Part shown: positions 60,778 to 64,000 of the stretch, piece after piece
Position numbering within the stretch: the first letter of the stretch is position 1
How the letters are laid out: each line of letters starts with the position of its first letter
Position numbers and translations under genes: made by a program
Notes under the pieces: model-generated
What the model saw: the letters and a program-made list of their open reading frames with translations, nothing else
Told to the model about the DNA's origin: nothing
Databases searched by the model: none
DNA from: Desulfuromusa sp.
GTDB lineage: Bacteria > Desulfobacterota > Desulfuromonadia > Desulfuromonadales > Geopsychrobacteraceae
Direction of reading: 5' to 3'
Assembly: GCA_021647765.1 (NCBI GenBank)
Contig: JAKIUD010000008.1
Coordinates: forward strand, 6,173-70,172
Length of the DNA: 64,000 nucleotides

Positions 60778-61138
60778 ATGACTAAAAATCTACCCCGCCG
60801 CCGCTCCGGATGTCCGATCAGCTTCTCCCTTGACCTCATTGGTGACAAGTGGACGCTGCTGGTCTTGCATGATCTCATTTTTGGGAGAAAGAAACATTTT
60901 CGAGATTTTCTTGCTTCGCCAGAAAAAATTGCAACCAACATCCTCGCCAATCGTTTGAAATCTCTTAAAAATGCCGCCATCATCACCCGGCATCCTGATC
61001 CAGAACATGCTCGTCAGGTGATCTACTCGAATGACAGAGAAGGGTCTGGACTTAATTCCGCTACTGCTCGATATGATTGAATGGGGGGCAAAATACGACA
61101 CCAGAACGGAAGCTCCTGAAGAGTTATCCACCGTATAG
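60778..61138 (+). pseudogene. HxlR-family transcriptional regulator, frameshifted
   Basis: The first 84 codons encode a normal HxlR winged helix: RSGCPISFSLDLIGDKWTLL VLHDLIFG (in parts) and KIATNILANRLKSLKNAAII. Near 61030, after QVIYS, the frame changes and reads NDREGSG... to a TGA at 61080. In the next frame the expected ending continues: TEKGLDLIPLLLDMIEWGAK YDTRTEAPEELSTV, stopping at 61136-61138. Removing one A in TCGAATGACA would restore S-M-T-E-K-G. Either a real one-base insertion inactivated the wing or it is a sequencing error. Confidence 0.82.
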
Positions 61139-61309
61139 CGAAAAATCGTGAGGGGTTCATTGCGGAACTGCAGACCGCATTTTCAGAAGGAACAAGGGAC
61201 TGATTTACTGAGATTTTCTAAATTTTGAGTGCTCTTGATCAGCCAGTCGTGCCGATCAGATCACATTAGTTTACAGGCTCCACCTGCTATAATATCAGAG
61301 GAGAACCCT

Positions 61310-61993
61310 ATGACGACTACGCTTGCATTTGATGTTTATGGTACCTTGATTGATACACAAGGCGTCAACATAGCACTACAGAAACTCGTTGGTGACAAAG
61401 CAATGGATTTCTCTTGTACCTGGCGGGACAAGCAATTGGAATATTCCTTTCGTCGCGGTCTGATGCAAAACTACGAAACCTTTGCTGTTTGTACGCGTCA
61501 AGCTCTTGATTACACCTGCGTTTACTATAAAACACCACTCACCGCAGATCAAAAAACAGACCTATTAAGCATTTACCGTGTACTCCCTGCATTTGAGGAT
61601 GTCAAAGCAGGGCTGACCCAATTAAAAGCTGCTGGTTTTCATCTCTATGCGTTTTCCAATGGTGCCGCCGATGCCCTGGAAATATTACTAAGTGCTGCTG
61701 GCATTCGGGATTTTTTTCTCGGAATTGTAAGTGTTGATGACCTGAAATCTTTCAAGCCGAACCCTGGCGTTTATAGTCATTTTTTGAGAAAATCGAAAGC
61801 TACTGGTAACAGTGCATGGCTCATCTCAAGTAATCCTTTTGATGTCATTGGGGCAATTTCGGCTGGAATGAATTCTGCGTGGATTCGTCGTTCTCCAGAC
61901 GCAATTTTTGATCCTTGGGGGATAGATCCGACTATCACTGTATACAGCTTTACTGAACTCAATAAGAAAATTACCGAACAGTCTCCCTGGTAG
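61310..61993 (+). CDS. Haloacid dehalogenase type II-like HAD hydrolase
   Basis: A 227-residue HAD enzyme of the L-2-haloacid dehalogenase subgroup. It has the nucleophile Asp in LAFDVYGTLID, FSNGAADALEILLSAAGIRD (motif II), KSFKPNPGVYSHFLRK (motif III Lys) and ISSNPFDVIGAISAGMNSAW. The subgroup hydrolyses short 2-haloacids, but phosphatases look similar. The ATG at 61310 follows AGAGGAGA; an earlier in-frame ATG lacks a ribosome-binding site. It converges on the MOSC gene, ten bases away. The gap 61139-61309 holds no gene. Confidence 0.85.
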   Translation: MTTTLAFDVYGTLIDTQGVNIALQKLVGDKAMDFSCTWRDKQLEYSFRRGLMQNYETFAVCTRQALDYTCVYYKTPLTADQKTDLLSIYRVLPAFEDVKAGLTQLKAAGFHLYAFSNGAADALEILLSAAGIRDFFLGIVSVDDLKSFKPNPGVYSHFLRKSKATGNSAWLISSNPFDVIGAISAGMNSAWIRRSPDAIFDPWGIDPTITVYSFTELNKKITEQSPW

Positions 61994-62003
61994 CGGGTCT
62001 GGC

Positions 62004-62468
62004 TCATCCACCCTTCTCAACGCTGGCCAGATCAGGGTAAATGACCCGAACCGGATCGCCGGGGTGAAGATATCCACCCCTCAGAACTTTTGCGAAAATT
62101 CCCTCTTTTGGCATCACACAATCTCCGGCTTGATGATAAATTGCACAACGCTTATGACACTCCTTGCCAATCTGAGTTACTTCCAGTAGAGCATCACAAA
62201 TCTGCAACTGTGTTCCGATAGGCAATGCTGGCAAATCGATCCCTACTGTCGTCAGATTTTCTGCAAAATCCCCCTTATCAACGTCGAGACCTAAAGCGTG
62301 CATCTTGTCAATACTCTCTTGAGCCAGCAAGCTGATCTGCCGATGCCAGTCACCAGCATGACCATCCCCGACGATACCGTGGTTGAATCTGAGTTCAACC
62401 TGCTCGACGGGAGTTTTCCGCTCCCCTTTGTTTTTGCTGATACAGACAGCAACGAGTTTTTGTGCCAT
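62004..62468 (-). CDS. MOSC domain protein
   Basis: A 154-residue stand-alone MOSC (molybdenum-cofactor sulfurase C-terminal) domain: VELRFNHGIVGDGHAGDWHR QISLL (in two parts), GDFAENLTTVGIDLPALPIG, and the conserved Cys segment IGKECHKRCAIYHQAGDCVM. These proteins are thought to bind sulfur or molybdenum cofactor. No moa/mob genes are nearby. Confidence 0.88.
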   Translation of the reverse strand: MAQKLVAVCISKNKGERKTPVEQVELRFNHGIVGDGHAGDWHRQISLLAQESIDKMHALGLDVDKGDFAENLTTVGIDLPALPIGTQLQICDALLEVTQIGKECHKRCAIYHQAGDCVMPKEGIFAKVLRGGYLHPGDPVRVIYPDLASVEKGG

Positions 62469-62832
62469 GATGTTATTCTCCGATGCTCGACATACTGAAT
62501 GGCGTTATTGTATTTTGATCATAACCCAAATAATGCCGAGAGGGTTTGTTTTTAATCATCTGCGGTAAAGCATTCTATCGTTTTCTCTCCGACAAATCCA
62601 GAATGCTGGGGGGACATAATACCGACTATCCACAATCCAGCCATCAGCCCTCAAAAAGACCCGCCAGTAATTGGGTGATTTTTTAGCAATAAACAGCACC
62701 ACATAAACTGACCACTTCCTTCAATTCCCTACAGCACCCATTTCAGCTATTCTCATTCCGGGTTTTATTTGCTCATTTTCGAAAATAAAGGTATCCTAAC
62801 AATGCTGTCCATCCAACAACTAAAGGGAGCCC
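62469..62832. other. Intergenic region without recognised gene
   Basis: This 364-base AT-rich gap separates divergent MOSC and response-regulator genes. I see no ORF with a ribosome-binding site, no RNA gene and no convincing repeat. It probably holds both promoters. TATCCT at 62793-62798 is a weak -10 candidate for the regulator. Confidence 0.5.
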
Positions 62833-64000
62833 ATGTACGATCAATTCCGTAATCTTCTCGTCATTGATGATGAAGCCTCCATGCGTCATATGTTGCGTCT
62901 GATTCTGGAACAGCATAACTACCGCGTCAGTGAAGCACAAAATGGAGCAGAAGCAATCAACCTGATCTACAAGGAAAAGTTTGATGTTATTCTTTCTGAT
63001 ATCCGTATGCCGGATATGGATGGCCTCACCTTTCTTGATCAATCTGAAGTCCGCTCCCTTGACTGTACTATCATTATGATGAGTGCTTACGGCAGTATTG
63101 ACACAGCGCTTGCATGCATGCAGCGTGGAGCCTACGACTATATTTCCAAACCCTTTAAACCCGATGAAGTCGTCCTGACCCTGCGAAAAGCCGAAGAGCG
63201 GCAGGAGTTGCGGCAGGAGAATCAGCAATTAAAGCAAGCTCTATCAAAGCAGGACAAAAAATTTTCTATCACTGATATTGTCCATTCCAGCCAGAAGATG
63301 AAGCAGGTTTTAAATCTGGTTCGAGCAGCGGCTAAAGCCGATTCCTCTATTCTGATCAGTGGTGAAACTGGCACGGGAAAAGAATTGATAGCTAAAGCTC
63401 TCCACAGCGAAAGTGATCGCAAAGGGCAATTTCTGGCCATCAATTGCAGTGCTATCACCTCCGGCTTATTGGAAAGTGAACTTTTCGGGCACAAAAAGGG
63501 GGCATTTACCGGAGCTGATCGAGAAAAACAAGGGTTATTTTCCATCGCCAGTGGCGGGACTCTGTTTCTTGATGAGATTGCCGATCTACCATTGGAGCTA
63601 CAACCTAAGTTATTGCGGGTTCTGCAGGAAAGTGAAATCCGAAAAGTCGGAGCGACTCATTCTGAAAAAATTGATACCCGCGTTGTTGCGGCAACTGGAA
63701 CCGACCTGCAAGAGGCCGTACAAAATGGGCAGTTCCGCCGCGATCTTTATTACCGCCTTGCGGTTGTTGATATTAATCTGCCACCGCTACGGGAACGACC
63801 GGAAGATATTATCGTTCTGGCAGAATACTTTCTTGCCAAACTCTGTCATCGTGAAGGTCGCCCCTTGCTGCAGATAAATGCCTCTGCGCAAAAAAACCTG
63901 ATAGCCTATCATTGGCTCGGGAACGTTCGGGAGCTGGAAAACGATCTGGAAAAGGCAATGATATGCAGACCCGGAGATACGCGGGAACTCCCCCCACTGC
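62833..64000 (+). CDS. NtrC-family sigma-54-dependent response regulator, 3' end beyond window
   Basis: 389 codons are visible, with AAAGGGAG before the ATG. Residues 1-120 form a receiver domain (NLLVIDDEASMRHMLRL; phospho-Asp in ILSDIRMPDMDGL; Lys in YISKPFKPDE). The AAA+ domain has Walker A GETGTGKE, the sigma-54 contact loop GAFTGA in HKKGAFTGADREKQG, Walker B GGTLFLDEIADLPLE, and HWLGNVRELEN. The DNA-binding end is cut off. It activates sigma-54 promoters on phosphorylation. No partner histidine kinase is visible, and a link to the flagellar sigma-54 promoters here is only a possibility. Confidence 0.93.
   Translation, partial: MYDQFRNLLVIDDEASMRHMLRLILEQHNYRVSEAQNGAEAINLIYKEKFDVILSDIRMPDMDGLTFLDQSEVRSLDCTIIMMSAYGSIDTALACMQRGAYDYISKPFKPDEVVLTLRKAEERQELRQENQQLKQALSKQDKKFSITDIVHSSQKMKQVLNLVRAAAKADSSILISGETGTGKELIAKALHSESDRKGQFLAINCSAITSGLLESELFGHKKGAFTGADREKQGLFSIASGGTLFLDEIADLPLELQPKLLRVLQESEIRKVGATHSEKIDTRVVAATGTDLQEAVQNGQFRRDLYYRLAVVDINLPPLRERPEDIIVLAEYFLAKLCHREGRPLLQINASAQKNLIAYHWLGNVRELENDLEKAMICRPGDTRELPPL

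Overview
The window looks like chromosome from a motile anaerobic deltaproteobacterium of the Desulfuromonadales/Geobacter type. This is inferred from a small periplasmic triheme c-type cytochrome, an oxygen-sensitive class III ribonucleotide reductase, futalosine-pathway menaquinone genes, TCA-cycle genes (fumC, sucCD), and a flagellar cluster preceded by sigma-54-type promoters. No rRNA, tRNA, CRISPR array or prophage was seen.

Layout. 1-2460: anaerobic ribonucleotide reductase, transcribed leftward. The catalytic chain stops before the glycyl-radical site, and a separate 48-residue gene carries that site. The activase nrdG starts at the window edge. Two NrdR-type boxes precede the operon. 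2588-8606: housekeeping genes (dus, DUF3820, cytochrome, serS, HD phosphohydrolase, EamA transporter), interrupted by an IS200-type element and several palindromic repeats. 8721-10109: fumC. 10214-17274: a leftward block mqnP-ubiX-mqnE-mqnC-hisC-mutY-rnd. 17382-20536: YqaA-like and MFS membrane proteins and a conserved protein of unknown role, followed by an 11-copy 14-bp minisatellite.

20782-51759: about 30 kb of flagellar genes, all leftward. The upstream unit is a TPR protein gene followed by flgB-flgC-fliE-F-G-H-I-J-motE-fliK-flgD-(TIGR02530)-flgE, ending in a hairpin. The downstream unit is motA-motB-fliL-M-N-O-P-Q-R, flhB-flhA-flhF-flhG-fliA-(SwrB-like)-flgF-G-A-H-I-J. Each unit has a GG-N10-GC sigma-54 motif ahead of it. 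Basal body, export gate, C-ring, stator and hook genes are present. Filament, cap, hook-junction, FlgM and chemotaxis genes are not, so they must lie elsewhere.

51966-64000: M23 peptidase, two EamA transporters, VOC protein, folK, YHS-domain protein, transaldolase-like fsa, sucCD, a GST-like protein next to a frameshifted HxlR regulator, haloacid dehalogenase, MOSC protein, and the start of an NtrC-type regulator running off the right edge.

The most interesting observations are the split class III ribonucleotide reductase and a dispersed palindromic repeat family (four copies, two full fold-backs and two half-elements), one copy of which sits inside the flagellar operon.
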